Shown here one piece after another: positions 31,905 through 41,709 of a stretch of DNA of 55,643 nucleotides. The stretch is from positions 1 to 55,643 of the forward strand of contig JAISOG010000014.1 of the NCBI GenBank assembly GCA_031275795.1, written 5' to 3'. The first letter of the stretch is position 1; every line of letters begins with the position of its first letter. The position numbers and the translations under genes were made by a program. The notes beneath the pieces were generated by a model. That model saw nothing but the letters and a program-made list of their open reading frames with translations, made no database searches and was not told where the DNA came from. The stretch comes from Candidatus Endomicrobiellum incisitermitis. GTDB lineage: Bacteria; Elusimicrobiota; Endomicrobiia; Endomicrobiales; Endomicrobiaceae.

Positions 31905-31986
31905 TGCTGAGGGCGGGATTTGAACCCGCATCCGGTTAAGGACACGCCCCTCAAACGTGCGCGTATGCCAGTTCCGCCACCCCAGC
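31905..31986 (-). tRNA. tRNA-Leu (GAG)
   Basis: An 82-base class II tRNA with a variable arm (GTCCTTAACCGGAT region). Acceptor GCTGGGG/CCTCAGC, anticodon stem CACGT/GCGTG with loop TTGAGGG (anticodon GAG), T arm GCGGG TTCAAAT CCCGC. Confidence 0.93.
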
Positions 31987-31997
31987 AACTGTAACAC

Positions 31998-32321
31998 TTA
32001 TTTATCTACACGCTCTACCGGAACGCTTACAGGAATATTAGAAAGCTGTTTAACTACAGACATCATACCTATGTTTGTGGAAAGTTTTGTAAGCATTAAA
32101 GATGTAAACAAAAATATGCAAGCCATAACAACTGTCAACTTCTTTATAAATGCTACACCTGATGGCGCATTAAAAATCTGATCTGAGCCACCACCACCAA
32201 AAACGCCTGCCATACCACCACTTTTACCAGCTTGTAAAAGAACCACAGAAATTAATCCTATGCACACACAATAATGTACAAACTTAAATGCAAAAAATAT
32301 TATATTTACTGTATTCATCAT
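31998..32321 (-). CDS. secG: preprotein translocase subunit SecG
   Basis: About 107 residues from the ATG at 32321; the frame extends to a TTG at 32357 overlapping pgk, but the ATG pair at 32321/32318 fits the family better. Two membrane helices flank the SecG signature LLQAGKSGGMAGVFGGGGSDQ (cut to its core QAGKSGGMAGVFGG), with the second helix at VVMACIFLFTSL. It is the small inner-membrane subunit of SecYEG. Located directly after pgk, as in many bacteria, and before tRNA-Leu. Confidence 0.95.
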   Translation of the reverse strand: MMNTVNIIFFAFKFVHYCVCIGLISVVLLQAGKSGGMAGVFGGGGSDQIFNAPSGVAFIKKLTVVMACIFLFTSLMLTKLSTNIGMMSVVKQLSNIPVSVPVERVDK

Positions 32322-32353
32322 TTTTTCATTGTACAACAAAAAGTTCCGACGTG

Positions 32354-33604
32354 TCAAGAACGTTCCGGAAGAGCCGCAATTCCCGGCAATTCTTTGCCCT
32401 CTAAAAATTCTAAAGATGCTCCTCCTCCTGTAGAAATATGGCTTATCCTTTTATCTGCCCCTGCCTTTTTTACAGAAGAAACAGAGTCCCCGCCACCAAC
32501 AATAGATATAGCCCCATCATCAGTTGCCTGAGCAACCAAATCAGCAATAGCAACCGTACCTTTAGCAAACTCATCTATTTCAAAAATTCCAAGAGGGCCA
32601 TTCCAAAGAATAGTTTTTGAGGATTTAATAACTTCCGCAAATTTCTTTATCGACTTAAAGCCTATGTCCACTCCCATAAAATTGTCAGAAATTGCTTCAT
32701 CTATTGTCTCTTCAACTTGAGCCCCTTTTGGGATTTGTTTATTTGCAAAATCAACTTTATTTACAACTATATGATCTACAGGAAGCAAAAAGTCTATTTT
32801 CCTTTCTTTTGCTTTTTTAATAAGTTCGGATGCTAAATCTAATTTATCGTTTTCAACAAGAGACGTACCAGTACTTACTCCTTGAGATTTTAGAAAAGTG
32901 TAAGCCATTGCACCACCAATTATAATAGCATCTACTTTGTTTAAAAGATTCTCTATAACATTTATTTTATCTGAAACTTTTGCACCGCCCAAAATTGCTA
33001 AAAATGGTCTTTGGGGATTTTCTAAAGTTTCTCCTAAAAATTTAAGTTCTTTCTCCAAAAGAAAACCTGCAGCAGCATCTTTAACGTACTTAACTACAGC
33101 ACTTGTTGAAGCATGGGCTCTGTGCACTGTACCAAAAGCATCTTGAACAAAAATTTCACCCATTGAAGCAATTTCTTTTGCAAAATTTTCCATTGCAACT
33201 TTGTCTTTTTCTCCAGCAGCATTTTTACCTTCTTCTTCAGGATGAAATCTTAAATTTTCAAGTAAGAAAATTTCACCAGGCTTCAAACTTGCTGCTACTT
33301 GCTTAGATTCTTTACTAACGCAATCCCCATCGACAAATTTAACAGGCTTATCTAAAAGTTCGCTTAAACGTATCGATACCGGATTTAGACTCATTTCTGG
33401 AACAAACTTACCTTTTGGCCTTCCAAGATGAGACATAAGGATTATTGCAGCATTTTCTTTTAACAAGTATTTAATTGTAGGGATAGTCGCAACTATTCTT
33501 TTATCATTTGTTATATTAAGATTTGCATCTAAAGGAACATTATAATCGACTCGAACTAAAACTTTTTTACCTTTCACATTAACATCTTCAAGTATTTTTT
33601 TCAT
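32354..33604 (-). CDS. pgk: phosphoglycerate kinase
   Basis: 416 residues. Shows KVLVRVDYNVPL at the N-terminus, MSHLGRPKG, LLENLRFHPEE, the hinge and nucleotide region LAILGGAKVSDKI, WNGPLGIFE, and GGGDSVSSVKKAG followed by STGGGASLEFLEG. It converts 1,3-bisphosphoglycerate plus ADP to 3-phosphoglycerate plus ATP. It follows gap in the same direction with a 127-base gap that contains a hairpin. Confidence 0.98.
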   Translation of the reverse strand: MKKILEDVNVKGKKVLVRVDYNVPLDANLNITNDKRIVATIPTIKYLLKENAAIILMSHLGRPKGKFVPEMSLNPVSIRLSELLDKPVKFVDGDCVSKESKQVAASLKPGEIFLLENLRFHPEEEGKNAAGEKDKVAMENFAKEIASMGEIFVQDAFGTVHRAHASTSAVVKYVKDAAAGFLLEKELKFLGETLENPQRPFLAILGGAKVSDKINVIENLLNKVDAIIIGGAMAYTFLKSQGVSTGTSLVENDKLDLASELIKKAKERKIDFLLPVDHIVVNKVDFANKQIPKGAQVEETIDEAISDNFMGVDIGFKSIKKFAEVIKSSKTILWNGPLGIFEIDEFAKGTVAIADLVAQATDDGAISIVGGGDSVSSVKKAGADKRISHISTGGGASLEFLEGKELPGIAALPERS

Positions 33605-33623
33605 TGCCCATACCTCAAAGAAC

Positions 33624-33655
33624 AGACCGCACTATAAATTATACAAGTGCGGTCT
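33624..33655. terminator. hairpin between gap and pgk
   Basis: Perfect 10-bp stem AGACCGCACT / AGTGCGGTCT with a 12-base loop. In the gap-to-pgk direction it is followed by GTTCTTTGAGG, a poor U tract, so it may be an attenuator or an RNA-processing and stability element rather than a full terminator. On the opposite strand the trailing TTGTTTGTTATTTTT is better. Confidence 0.6.
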
Positions 33656-33731
33656 TGTTTGTTATTTTTCTATCTATTATTTTTGCAATATTATCGACAA
33701 ACGCCATAAATCTCCAATAAGTTATTAGTTC

Positions 33732-34748
<1,017 letters not shown>

Positions 34749-34803
34749 CTAGTGGTTCTATTCATAAAGAACAAAAATAAGCAAACTAGTTACTTGCGAA
34801 AAT

Positions 34804-34830
34804 ATTATAAAATTACAATATCTTAGTCAA
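34804..34830 (-). promoter_or_regulatory. probable sigma70 promoter of gap
   Basis: On the minus strand TTGACT (34830-34825) and TATAAT (34809-34804) are separated by 15 bases, shorter than the usual 17, about 65 bases before the gap ATG. Confidence 0.5.
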
Positions 34831-34996
34831 ACTTTTGCAAGATTTAGCAAGACACTAAAAATTTAATTTATTTGTGAATTCTAACTAGAGAATTACTTCA
34901 ACAAAATTTCTGTATTAGTAGAATTTTTAACTACTTTTCGTTTTTATTAGTTTTTTGCTAAAATACCAAAATAAATAAAAATACCTGGAGCTAATT

Positions 34997-36262
34997 ATGG
35001 AAAACAATCAAGAAAAACAAATAGTATTTTTAAAAGCTAAAGCTGCAAAAGAAGCTTCAAAACAACTTGCCACAATGAGTGCTGAACAAAAAAACAACAT
35101 ACTCTCAGCTATGGCTTGTGCTATAGAAAACAACATTAAAGAAATCCTGTTTCACAACGAGATAGATGTACAAGCCGCTAAGGAAACAGGCATAAGCAAT
35201 GTTTTAATAGATAGACTTACCTTAAATGAAAAACGTATAAATGAAATGACCAAAAGTATCAAAGATATCGTACTATTACAAGATCCTGTAGGCACTATAG
35301 TTGAAGAACTGACTGCTTCAATAGATATAGATGTAAAGAAAATAAGGGTACCTTTAGGTGTAATAGCTATAATTTATGAAGCTCGTCCAAATGTAACCAT
35401 TGACGCTAGTGCTTTATGTCTAAAAGCTGGGAATTCTGTAATTTTAAAGGGTGGTTCTGAAGCTATAAATTCTAACAGGATTCTTATAAATATAGTATCT
35501 GAAGCAGCCAAAAAAGCAGGTATGCCCGAAGGAGCAGTACAGTTTATTGACACAACAGACAGAACCGCTGTACAAGAACTTATACATTTGGAAAATTTAA
35601 TAGACTTACTGATCCCTAGAGGTAGTAATGATTTAATTCAATTCATAAAAACTCATTCTTTGATTCCAATTTTATCACACGGAAAAGGTTTGTGCCATAC
35701 GTACATAGATGAAAACGCAAATATACACATGGCAATTAAAATAGCTCTAAATGCTAAATGCCAAAGACCTTCTGTATGCAATGCAACAGAAACTATTCTT
35801 GTACATAAAAATATTGCTGAAAAAATATTGCCTCAACTATGTAAGTTGTACACAGAATCTGGCGTTGAAATAAAAGGTTGCTCCATAACAAAAAAAATAG
35901 TTCCTTCTGTGAAAGAGGCTCAAGAAGAAGATTGGCAGACAGAATATCTTGACTTAAAAATATCTATAAAAGTTGTAAACTCTCTAGACGAAGCAATAGA
36001 GCATATAAACAAATACGGATCTATGCATTCTGAAGCTATAATAACTGACAATAAAGATGCTGCAAATAAATTTATCTCCGAAGTTGATGCTGCAGCTGTT
36101 TTTGTGAACGCATCTACTAGACTTCATGACGGAGGAGTTTTAGGTTTGGGATGTGAAATTGGAATTTCTACACAAAAGCTCCATGCAAGAGGGACTATAG
36201 GCATTAAAGAACTAACTACTACAAAATATGTGGTGCACGGTAATGGAGCAATAAGAAGTTAG
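34997..36262 (+). CDS. proA: glutamate-5-semialdehyde dehydrogenase (gamma-glutamyl phosphate reductase)
   Basis: 421 residues, an aldehyde-dehydrogenase-like fold. Family landmarks: IRVPLGVIAIIYEARPNVT, LKGGSEAINSN, LIPRGSNDLI, the catalytic Cys 261 in QRPSVCNATETIL, and STRLHDGGVLGLGCEIGIS with KLHARGTIGIKEL at the end. It reduces gamma-glutamyl phosphate to glutamate semialdehyde in proline synthesis. No proB or proC is in the window. TGGAG precedes the ATG. First gene of the plus-strand run. Confidence 0.98.
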   Translation: MENNQEKQIVFLKAKAAKEASKQLATMSAEQKNNILSAMACAIENNIKEILFHNEIDVQAAKETGISNVLIDRLTLNEKRINEMTKSIKDIVLLQDPVGTIVEELTASIDIDVKKIRVPLGVIAIIYEARPNVTIDASALCLKAGNSVILKGGSEAINSNRILINIVSEAAKKAGMPEGAVQFIDTTDRTAVQELIHLENLIDLLIPRGSNDLIQFIKTHSLIPILSHGKGLCHTYIDENANIHMAIKIALNAKCQRPSVCNATETILVHKNIAEKILPQLCKLYTESGVEIKGCSITKKIVPSVKEAQEEDWQTEYLDLKISIKVVNSLDEAIEHINKYGSMHSEAIITDNKDAANKFISEVDAAAVFVNASTRLHDGGVLGLGCEIGISTQKLHARGTIGIKELTTTKYVVHGNGAIRS

Positions 36263-36269
36263 GAGTTGT

Positions 36270-37361
36270 ATGAAACTTGGCATTGTAGGACTTCCTAATG
36301 TAGGCAAATCAACATTGTTTAATGCTATAACAAAAGCCGGCGCAGAAGTTGCAAATTATCCTTTTTGCACTATAGATCCAAACGTAGGCATCGTACCTGT
36401 ACCAGATAAACGATTAACTTTTTTGCTAAATCTTTACAATGCAAAAAAAGTAGTACCTGCTACAGTAGAATTTGTTGATATTGCAGGGCTTGTAAAAGGG
36501 GCCTCAAATGGAGAAGGGTTAGGAAATCAATTTTTAGCACATATAAGAGAAACTTCTGCCATTATACATGTTGTAAGATGTTTTGAAAGCAAAAATGTAA
36601 CACATGTTATGGGAGATGTTGATCCTTTAAGAGACATAGAAATTATAGAAACAGAACTTATTCTTGCAGACATGGATTCAATTTCTAAAAGAATTGAAAG
36701 ACTTCAAAAAGCAACAAGGCTTAATGACAAAAAAATGCTCTTAGAAAGAGAACTTGCGATAAAAGTGAAGTCTCACTTAGATGCAGGTAACCCAGCAAGA
36801 ACTCTTAATTTAAATGACGAAGAAAAAATAAACATAAAAGACTTTTTCTTAATAACAGCAAAGCCTGTAGTATATGCGTGTAACGTCGATGAAAGTAACT
36901 TGCCTTCTATGGAAAACAAATACACAAACCTTGTAAAAGAAAAAGCAGAAAAAGAAGGAACTCAAACAATTTCTATATGCGCAAAAGTAGAAGCAGAACT
37001 ATCTGAACTATCTGAAAATGATCAAGAAATTTTTTTAAAAGATTTAGGTTTACAAGAACCAGGATTAAACAGACTAATTAAAGCAGGATATAACCTTTTG
37101 GGCTTAGCAACATTTTTGACAGCAGGACAAACAGAAGTAAGAGCATGGACAATAAAAAAAGGGGTTTTGGCACATCAAGCTGCTGGTGTAATACACTCTG
37201 ATTTTGAAAGAGGTTTTATTCGCGCAGAAGTAATGAGTTTTAACGATTTATTTAGACTCGGCAGTCAAAAAGCTGTAAAAGATGCTGGTCTGCTTAGAAG
37301 CGAAGGGAAAGAATATGTTGTTAAAGATGGCGATATTATAGAATTTCGCTTTAATGTCTAA
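36270..37361 (+). CDS. ychF: ribosome-binding ATPase YchF
   Basis: 363 residues. Walker A GLPNVGKSTLFNAIT at 7-21, TIDPNVGIVPVPD, FVDIAGLVKGAS and the C-terminal TGS region ending GKEYVVKDGDIIEFRFN. YchF/Ola1 proteins belong to the Obg family but prefer ATP, and bind the ribosome. It starts 7 bases after proA, so cotranscription is likely. Confidence 0.98.
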   Translation: MKLGIVGLPNVGKSTLFNAITKAGAEVANYPFCTIDPNVGIVPVPDKRLTFLLNLYNAKKVVPATVEFVDIAGLVKGASNGEGLGNQFLAHIRETSAIIHVVRCFESKNVTHVMGDVDPLRDIEIIETELILADMDSISKRIERLQKATRLNDKKMLLERELAIKVKSHLDAGNPARTLNLNDEEKINIKDFFLITAKPVVYACNVDESNLPSMENKYTNLVKEKAEKEGTQTISICAKVEAELSELSENDQEIFLKDLGLQEPGLNRLIKAGYNLLGLATFLTAGQTEVRAWTIKKGVLAHQAAGVIHSDFERGFIRAEVMSFNDLFRLGSQKAVKDAGLLRSEGKEYVVKDGDIIEFRFNV

Positions 37362-37391
37362 AACTTAACAACATATATATTTGGAGAATAA

Positions 37392-38312
37392 ATGGAAACT
37401 TTATCTATAATGTGGTTGCTATTTTGGTTTGTTATTATAGTTTCCTTGTTTATAGATTTAATTGTTTTAAATAAAAACCAAGGAAACATTACAACAAAAA
37501 GTGCAAGCATAATGGTGAGTTTATGGATAGCTACCGCAATTACGTTTGGTATAGTTATTTATGTTTTGCTAGGGCAACCAAAAGCTTTAGAGTTTTTTAC
37601 AGGATATTTAGTTGAATATTCTTTGTCTATTGACAATATGTTTGTTTTCTTAATGATTTTTTCTTTTTTCAATATTCCTAAGCAAAATCAACCAAAAGTT
37701 TTAATTTACGGCATTATTGGAGCAGTTGTTCTTAGATTTTTGTTTGTTTTTATTGGTATAAGCTTAATAAATGCTTTTTCTTGGACAATATATTTATTTG
37801 GCACTATTTTAATTTACACATCAATCAAAATAATAACACAAAAAAACAAAAAATTTGACCCAGAAAACAATGTTGCATATAAAATTCTAAAAAAAATAAT
37901 GCCTCTAGATAACACTAATAAAACAAAAAGCTTCCTTATAAAAAAAGGTAAGATTTTATATGCAACACCTATGCTTGCAGCCGTTATAGTCATAGAAATG
38001 AGTGACATAATATTTGCCATAGATTCTATCCCAGCTGTACTTTCTGTTTCTGTTGACCCTTTTATAGTATATAGTTCTAACATATTTGCAATAATAGGTC
38101 TTAGAGCTCTGTACTTTCTTTTATTTAATCTTGCAGAAAAATTTAAGTTTTTAAAGTTTGCTATAGCTATAATTCTTTTATTTGTTGGATTTAAAATGAT
38201 ACTCTTGCACTTCATAAACATTCCAACAGCATTATCCCTTTTAATAATAATTACAATACTGTTATCCTCAATCATAGCATCAAAATACAGCAGTAGTCCT
38301 AAGTTTGACTAA
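37392..38312 (+). CDS. TerC/Alx-family integral membrane protein
   Basis: 306 residues with about nine hydrophobic helices. Conserved acidic membrane motifs are EYSLSIDNMFVF near 75-86 and VIEMSDIIFAIDSIPAV near 200-216, characteristic of the TerC family. Known members are linked to metal handling, notably manganese export, sometimes loaded alongside secretion; the substrate here is inferred only. A GGAG site precedes the ATG. Confidence 0.93.
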   Translation: METLSIMWLLFWFVIIVSLFIDLIVLNKNQGNITTKSASIMVSLWIATAITFGIVIYVLLGQPKALEFFTGYLVEYSLSIDNMFVFLMIFSFFNIPKQNQPKVLIYGIIGAVVLRFLFVFIGISLINAFSWTIYLFGTILIYTSIKIITQKNKKFDPENNVAYKILKKIMPLDNTNKTKSFLIKKGKILYATPMLAAVIVIEMSDIIFAIDSIPAVLSVSVDPFIVYSSNIFAIIGLRALYFLLFNLAEKFKFLKFAIAIILLFVGFKMILLHFINIPTALSLLIIITILLSSIIASKYSSSPKFD

Positions 38313-38384
38313 TATAGTGTAAATTTGTAAAATTCTGTTTATATTTTAGCTGCCTATTAAAGGCTAAATAAAGGAGATGCTGTA

Positions 38385-39254
38385 ATGAAGAACCTATTGT
38401 TGCTTACTGTATTATGTGTAGGGTTTTCTTTGTGTTCTTGCAAAAAAGATAGTCCTGTAGTGATTCAAGTTGGAAACGAAAAAATTACAGATGCTAAATT
38501 AAATGAAAGGTTAGCTGCAACACCTACAGAATATCAAAAATATGCATCTACAGCTATAGGTAAAAAACAATTTATTGATGCTATTTTAAAAGAAACTGTT
38601 GTTGTAGAAGCTGCAAAAAAAGCAGGCGTTGAAAAACGTGAAGAATACAAAAATGCTTTGTCCGCTTTTGAGTCAGAACAAAAAAAGCAACTATTAGATT
38701 ATAAGAACGGGTTACTTATAGAATCTTATATTAAAGAAATCCATGAAGCTGTAGAACCTAGTGATGAAGAAATACAAAAATATTATGACAACAACAAAGC
38801 TTTATTTGATGAACCAATTGCATACACTGTAAGACATGTACTTGTTTCAGACTTGCAGTCAGCGCAAAACGCACTTGATAGGTTAAACAATGGAGAATCT
38901 TTTGAAAAAGTAGCAAAAGAACTTTCTCAAGATACTGGTTCAGCTTCTAATGGTGGACTTATTGGCCCATTTAAAAAAGGAGATTTGGTTCCAGAATTTG
39001 AAGAAGCTGTTGTAAACTTAAAAACAAATGAGATGTCTGGTATAGTGGAAACTCCTTATGGATATCATATAGTATTTAAGGTATCAGAAAAGAACCTGCC
39101 TGCTATATCTTTTGACCAAGCAAAAGAAAGTATTAGAAAGACATTAGAAAAAGAAAAATTTGATAACTGGTTTAATAAACAAAAAGAAAACCTCAATGTC
39201 AAAGTAAATTACGATTTACCTTTAGCTTCATCAGAAGAAGAAAAATCTAAGTAA
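38385..39254 (+). CDS. lipoprotein peptidyl-prolyl isomerase, parvulin type (PrsA-like)
   Basis: 289 residues. A signal peptide ends in a lipobox-like LCSC with the candidate lipidated Cys 19. An N-terminal SurA-like helical region is followed by a parvulin domain at about 145-240 with YTVRHVLVSD, NGESFEKVAKELSQD, GGLIGPFKKGDLVPEFEEAV and ETPYGYHIV. It should assist folding of exported proteins in the periplasm. An AAAGGAGATG site precedes the ATG. The neighbouring gene encodes a second, non-lipidated foldase. Confidence 0.94.
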   Translation: MKNLLLLTVLCVGFSLCSCKKDSPVVIQVGNEKITDAKLNERLAATPTEYQKYASTAIGKKQFIDAILKETVVVEAAKKAGVEKREEYKNALSAFESEQKKQLLDYKNGLLIESYIKEIHEAVEPSDEEIQKYYDNNKALFDEPIAYTVRHVLVSDLQSAQNALDRLNNGESFEKVAKELSQDTGSASNGGLIGPFKKGDLVPEFEEAVVNLKTNEMSGIVETPYGYHIVFKVSEKNLPAISFDQAKESIRKTLEKEKFDNWFNKQKENLNVKVNYDLPLASSEEEKSK

Positions 39255-39279
39255 CTTAAAATAAAGCCAGGAGCAAACT

Positions 39280-40326
39280 ATGAAGAAAATTGTAGTAAGT
39301 TTTGCAAGTCTTTTTATAGCTTTTACAGTTTTTGCAGCATCGCAAGTTGTAGATAAGACATTAGCTGTTGTAAACGGGGAACCTATTTTGTCTTCTGAAT
39401 TCAATAGCTTATTTACACCTATTTACGAACAATACGAAAAAGCAACACCAAAATCATCTCAAACTATTCAAAAAGAAAACGAACTCAAAGATCTTGTTTT
39501 AAATCAAAAAATAGATGACGTTCTTTTAAAACAACAAGCAAAAAAGCAAAATATTAAAGTTTCAAAAAAAGAAATCCAAGATGGGCTTACAGAAATAAAA
39601 AAAAGATTTTCTAACGACGGAGAATTTAAGAATGAGCTTAAAAAAGAAAATATGACAATTGCTGATTTTGAAAAAAAACTTAATGACCAAATAGCAATTA
39701 TGAAACTTGTTAAGCAAAATGTTGAGCCTAAAGTAAAAACTCCTACAGATGCTGAAGCTAAAGCCTTATATGACAAGATAAGTGTAAAAATGAAAGGTGG
39801 TAAAACTAACCTTTCTCCTGAAGACGATTTTTTAGTTGAAAATTTTGCAACAGCATTAAAAAGAATGTCTGGCGAACAGTTGAGACTTAGACAAATTTTT
39901 ATTGCTTGTCCTAAAGGTGCAAATGAAACTGAAACTAAAGCAGCACAAGCAAAAATTGCAACTGTAAAAAAAGAACTTCAAAATAAATCTTTTGCAGATG
40001 TTGCAAACCAATATTCTGAAGATCCTATTTCTAAAGGAAGGAATGGCGATTTAGGGATAGTTGCAAAAGATGACCTTCTTCCAAACATAAGCAAAGTTGT
40101 TTTCTCAATGAAAGTTGGCGACTACACAAAAGAGCCCATAAAAACAGATATTGGATACCATTTTATAAAAGTTGAAGAAAAACGCGCAAAAAGAGATATA
40201 AATTTTAATGATGTAAAAGGTGACATATTAGAACTATTGTATCAAGCAAATGCAAGAGTTGCATACAATGACTATATTAATACTCTAAAGTCTAAATCTA
40301 ATATAAAAATTAATAAAACTTGGTAA
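39280..40326 (+). CDS. periplasmic chaperone / peptidyl-prolyl isomerase, SurA-like
   Basis: 348 residues with a cleavable signal peptide (cut likely after AFTVFAA near residue 20). VVDKTLAVVNGEPIL begins the SurA N-terminal chaperone domain; one parvulin domain follows at about 195-310 with RLRQIFIACPKG, SFADVANQYSEDP, RNGDLGIVAKDDL and TDIGYHFIKVEEK. Only one parvulin domain is present, against two in E. coli SurA. Its likely clients are outer-membrane barrels such as those at 53.7 and 55.4 kb. It overlaps no gene but is 25 bases after the PrsA-like gene and 4 bases before pdxA. Confidence 0.93.
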   Translation: MKKIVVSFASLFIAFTVFAASQVVDKTLAVVNGEPILSSEFNSLFTPIYEQYEKATPKSSQTIQKENELKDLVLNQKIDDVLLKQQAKKQNIKVSKKEIQDGLTEIKKRFSNDGEFKNELKKENMTIADFEKKLNDQIAIMKLVKQNVEPKVKTPTDAEAKALYDKISVKMKGGKTNLSPEDDFLVENFATALKRMSGEQLRLRQIFIACPKGANETETKAAQAKIATVKKELQNKSFADVANQYSEDPISKGRNGDLGIVAKDDLLPNISKVVFSMKVGDYTKEPIKTDIGYHFIKVEEKRAKRDINFNDVKGDILELLYQANARVAYNDYINTLKSKSNIKINKTW

Positions 40327-40330
40327 AAAA

Positions 40331-41269
40331 ATGCTAAAACCTCCCGTAGCAATTACTTTAGGAGATCCAGCGGGAATAAGTTATGAAATAGTTTGCAAGG
40401 CTGCAAATTCTTTAAAAGTTCAAAGAATTTGCAGCCTTATACTTTTTGGTGATAAACAAGTCTTTAATTATTACTCTAAAAAATATTGTAAAAATAAAAA
40501 AAACTTTAAGTTTATTGCAACATCAAATTTAGGACCTGTAAAACGCTCTGTCCCTTCAAAAAAAGCTGGGTTAATTGCCGTTTCTGCTATTAAAGAAGCT
40601 GTAAAGTATTGTTTAAACAATAAAGCAAAAGCTCTTGTTACAGCCCCTATATCAAAAGAATCTTTAAAACTTTTAGGCATAACTTTCCCTGGACATACAG
40701 AACTGCTTGCAAATCTCACAAATTCTAAAAAAGTAGCTATGTTAATGGCTTGCAATGATATATTAGGGGTTATGGTTACAAGACATATCCCTATATCGCA
40801 CATCACTAAAAATTTAAAAACAAAAAATATTATACACACTATACTTCTAAGTGTTGACTTTATTAAAAGAAATAATAAAAAAAAGATAAAAATAGCATTA
40901 TGTGGACTCAATCCACACGCTGGGGATAATTCTATTTTAGGAAATGAAGAAAAAAAGATTATAATGCCTGCATACAAAAAATTAATACAGCTAGGCGTCA
41001 ACATAACACCACCTATGCCAGCAGATTCTGCTTGGTTAAAAACAAAACAAGGACAGTTCGATTTAATATGTACAATGTATCATGATCAACTAATGATACC
41101 TTTAAAATGTATAGACGCTTCAAAAATAGTAAACATTACTGCCGGACTCCCATTTTTACGAACTTCTCCAGGCCACGGAACAGCCTTTGACATTGCAGGT
41201 AAAAATATAGCCTGCCCAGACTCTATGATAGAAGCAATAATTTACGCTACAAAACACCAATATACATAA
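40331..41269 (+). CDS. pdxA: 4-hydroxythreonine-4-phosphate dehydrogenase
   Basis: 312 residues. PdxA landmarks: ITLGDPAGISYEI, a TAPISKESL motif, the metal-binding GHTELLA, ALCGLNPHAGD, TMYHDQLMIPLK and SPGHGTAFDIAGK, which carry the metal-binding histidines. It acts in deoxyxylulose-5-phosphate-dependent pyridoxal phosphate synthesis. surA-pdxA adjacency is also seen in gammaproteobacteria. No other pdx gene is in the window. Confidence 0.97.
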   Translation: MLKPPVAITLGDPAGISYEIVCKAANSLKVQRICSLILFGDKQVFNYYSKKYCKNKKNFKFIATSNLGPVKRSVPSKKAGLIAVSAIKEAVKYCLNNKAKALVTAPISKESLKLLGITFPGHTELLANLTNSKKVAMLMACNDILGVMVTRHIPISHITKNLKTKNIIHTILLSVDFIKRNNKKKIKIALCGLNPHAGDNSILGNEEKKIIMPAYKKLIQLGVNITPPMPADSAWLKTKQGQFDLICTMYHDQLMIPLKCIDASKIVNITAGLPFLRTSPGHGTAFDIAGKNIACPDSMIEAIIYATKHQYT

Positions 41270-41319
41270 ATATGAAATCTTACACTTTTCTGATACATTT
41301 CTAGACAAAGTAATTTACA

Positions 41320-41693
41320 TTGAAAAAATCTTTTCCTAATCCATGGGCAAAAGAAATGTTTTTAAGTTCATCAAAAAACAGCTCTACTACATTTAAAGTT
41401 TTAAATTTAAACAAAACAGTGATCCGATATTATATAATAAGTCACGCTGCAGATGAAATGGAAATATTAAATATTGCACTTTGTAACAAATTTAGAAATA
41501 AGTCTTTTTAGAAAGCCATACTTATTGACATACTAAAAACAGCTACGATTAAAAAAATAAAATTTGTTTCTGGTGAGGTTAGAAAGTCAAACACAATCGC
41601 ATTAAAACTATATAAAACTTTTGGATTTAACGAAATAGGAGTTCGTAAAAATATTACAAGAGAGAAGATGCTTTAATATTAAAGCTCTACTTA
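41320..41693 (+). pseudogene. rimI: GNAT acetyltransferase remnant (RimI-like)
   Basis: The first frame reads SFPNPWAKEMFLSSSKNSSTTFKVL and later ISHAADEMEILNIALCNKFRNKSF, then stops at TAG 41509-41511; the same frame continues KAILIDILKTATIKKIKFV and reaches SNTIALKLYKTFGFNEIGVRKN, the RimI-type C-terminal signature. After that the frame shifts by one (the alternative gives YYKREDALILKLYL). The usual acetyl-CoA loop QrxGiG is degraded to NKFRNKSF. RimI acetylates the N-terminus of ribosomal protein S18. Stop plus frameshift indicate a dead gene. Confidence 0.78.
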
Positions 41694-41709
41694 TAAGGAA
41701 TTATTTATA

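Noticed and set aside
37814-38275. 153-codon minus-strand ORF opposite the TerC-family gene
   Set aside because: Antisense shadow of a conserved membrane-protein gene.
40471-41004. 177-codon minus-strand ORF opposite pdxA
   Set aside because: Antisense shadow; pdxA has all its conserved motifs on the other strand.
41320-41511. A 63-residue stand-alone gene
   Set aside because: The same frame continues past the stop with recognisable RimI sequence, so it is the front of a pseudogene.
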